Shown piece after piece: positions 6,073-6,695 of a stretch of DNA of 6,695 nucleotides. Every line of letters starts with the position of its first letter. Within the stretch, counting starts at the first letter, position 1. The notes under the pieces are model-generated. The model made no database searches. It worked only from the letters and a program-made list of their open reading frames with translations, and had not been told where the DNA came from. Source of the DNA: Bacillota bacterium (GTDB lineage: Bacteria > Bacillota > Clostridia > Oscillospirales > Ruminococcaceae). The DNA lies in assembly GCA_023394255.1 (NCBI GenBank), contig JAEXAZ010000062.1, positions 1-6,695 on the forward strand, given 5' to 3'. Position numbers and translations under genes: made by a program.

Positions 6073-6113
6073 GTTCCATGATAGATTATTGAATACCGAT
6101 TAAGATTATCATT

Positions 6114-6142
6114 AATATACCTTTTCTGTAGAATTTTGTCAA
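6114..6142 (-). promoter_or_regulatory. Near-consensus sigma-A promoter of the hemerythrin gene
   Basis: Minus strand TTGACA (6142-6137, 6/6) and TATATT (6119-6114, 5/6) are separated by exactly 17 bases. The start of transcription would be near 6107, giving a leader of about 49 bases to the TTG start. The -35 begins eight bases after the SDR stop codon and overlaps an AACCGGTT palindrome (6141-6148). Confidence 0.85.
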
Positions 6143-6150
6143 CCGGTTTG

Positions 6151-6695
6151 TCAGATCAAAATGCCGCCGTTCGGGCTGATTACCTGCCCGGTGATGAAAT
6201 CTCCCTGCTCCGAAGCAAGGAACAGAATCAGCCCCGCGATATCCGCCGGACTGCCGACCACGCCCAAAGGGGTTTCCTCACACAGCGCGTCCACGGCGGA
6301 CTGATCTAGATGGGCGTTCATTTCGGTGGAAACCGCGCCCGGAGCCACACAGTTGACCGTAATTTTTGACGGCCCGAGTTCTTTTGCAAGCGCTTTGGTA
6401 AATCCGATTACCGCGGCTTTGGACGCCGAATAATGCACCTCGCAGGAAGCGCCTGAAATGCCCCAGATCGACGAAAGATTGATGATTTTACCCGCTTTGC
6501 GGCGAACCATCTGCGGAATCACCGCCTGGGCGGTATGAAACATTCCGTCCATATTGACAGCGAACATCCGCCGCCATTCGTCTCCGGTGAGGTCGGTAAA
6601 CAGCTTTTGCTGGGCGATGCCCGCGTTGTTGACAAGCACATCGATCTGGCCGAAACGCGCGGTAACCTGACGCACCATGGCGTCCACCTGAATCC
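6151..6695 (-). CDS. SDR-family reductase, likely EF-P 5-aminopentanone reductase (YmfI-like) or FabG (N-terminus outside window)
   Basis: The frame is open to the window edge, so the N-terminal Rossmann glycine-rich NAD(P) loop is missing; about 180 residues remain of a usual 240-250. Classical short-chain dehydrogenase motifs are present: NNAG in VLVNNAGIA, the catalytic serine in NLSSIWG, the catalytic YSASK (Tyr and Lys four apart), VNCVAPGAVSTEM after the active site, and the C-terminal ITGQVISPNGG. The SSIWGxxGASCEVxYSxxK segment is what I recall for the clostridial branch named EF-P 5-aminopentanone reductase, which reduces the modified lysine of elongation factor P. Housekeeping 3-oxoacyl-ACP reductase FabG normally lacks IWG...ASCEV. 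No efp or fatty-acid synthesis gene is in view to decide. GTG at 6687 is internal, not a start. No terminator is evident before the hemerythrin promoter. Confidence 0.9.
   Translation of the reverse strand, partial: IQVDAMVRQVTARFGQIDVLVNNAGIAQQKLFTDLTGDEWRRMFAVNMDGMFHTAQAVIPQMVRRKAGKIINLSSIWGISGASCEVHYSASKAAVIGFTKALAKELGPSKITVNCVAPGAVSTEMNAHLDQSAVDALCEETPLGVVGSPADIAGLILFLASEQGDFITGQVISPNGGILI

Noticed and set aside
1..6695. CRISPR array, insertion sequence, tRNA or rRNA
   Set aside because: No regularly spaced repeats, transposase motifs, terminal inverted repeats or tRNA/rRNA-like sequences were seen on either strand by eye.

Overview
The window looks like a chromosomal stretch of an anaerobic or oxygen-sensitive, spore-forming, motile Clostridia-type Firmicute of moderately high GC, perhaps from the Oscillospirales. 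This rests on AGGAG-type ribosome sites, U-tract intrinsic terminators, a clostridial-type small radical SAM protein, an ECF-type S component, a bacteriohemerythrin and a spore-surface-like beta-sandwich protein. The organism assignment is inference; no rRNA or other marker gene is present.

Layout: the tail of an unrecognised plus-strand gene (2-91) ends at a GC-rich terminator hairpin (95-146). Everything after that is on the minus strand. A three-gene operon reads from a good sigma-A promoter (2132-2160): a pyridoxal/pyridoxamine kinase (1265-2098), an ECF S-component-like membrane protein overlapping it by 14 bp (766-1278), and a small radical SAM enzyme 15 bp further on (151-750). A 437-bp non-coding stretch (2099-2535) holds that promoter, dyad symmetries, a possible plus-strand structured RNA ending in a T6 run, and a strong terminator. 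The next gene, 2536-3072, encodes a Cys-containing, signal-peptide-less beta-sandwich protein resembling the N-terminal domain of clostridial/bacillar collagen-like exosporium proteins. It is followed by a large chemoreceptor (3274-5424) with its own terminator, then a bacteriohemerythrin (5651-6058, probably TTG start) with a near-consensus promoter and its own terminator. Last is the C-terminal three quarters of an SDR-family reductase (6151-6695), cut by the window edge, whose sequence suggests the EF-P 5-aminopentanone reductase branch rather than housekeeping FabG.

Working together: the kinase and S component look like a vitamin salvage pair (import plus phosphorylation trapping), and the co-transcribed radical SAM enzyme is the unexplained partner. 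The hemerythrin and chemoreceptor are neighbours but separate transcription units; an oxygen-related link is only a hypothesis. I did not find a CRISPR array, transposase, tRNA, rRNA or defence system. The most original item is the kinase/S-component/radical-SAM operon.
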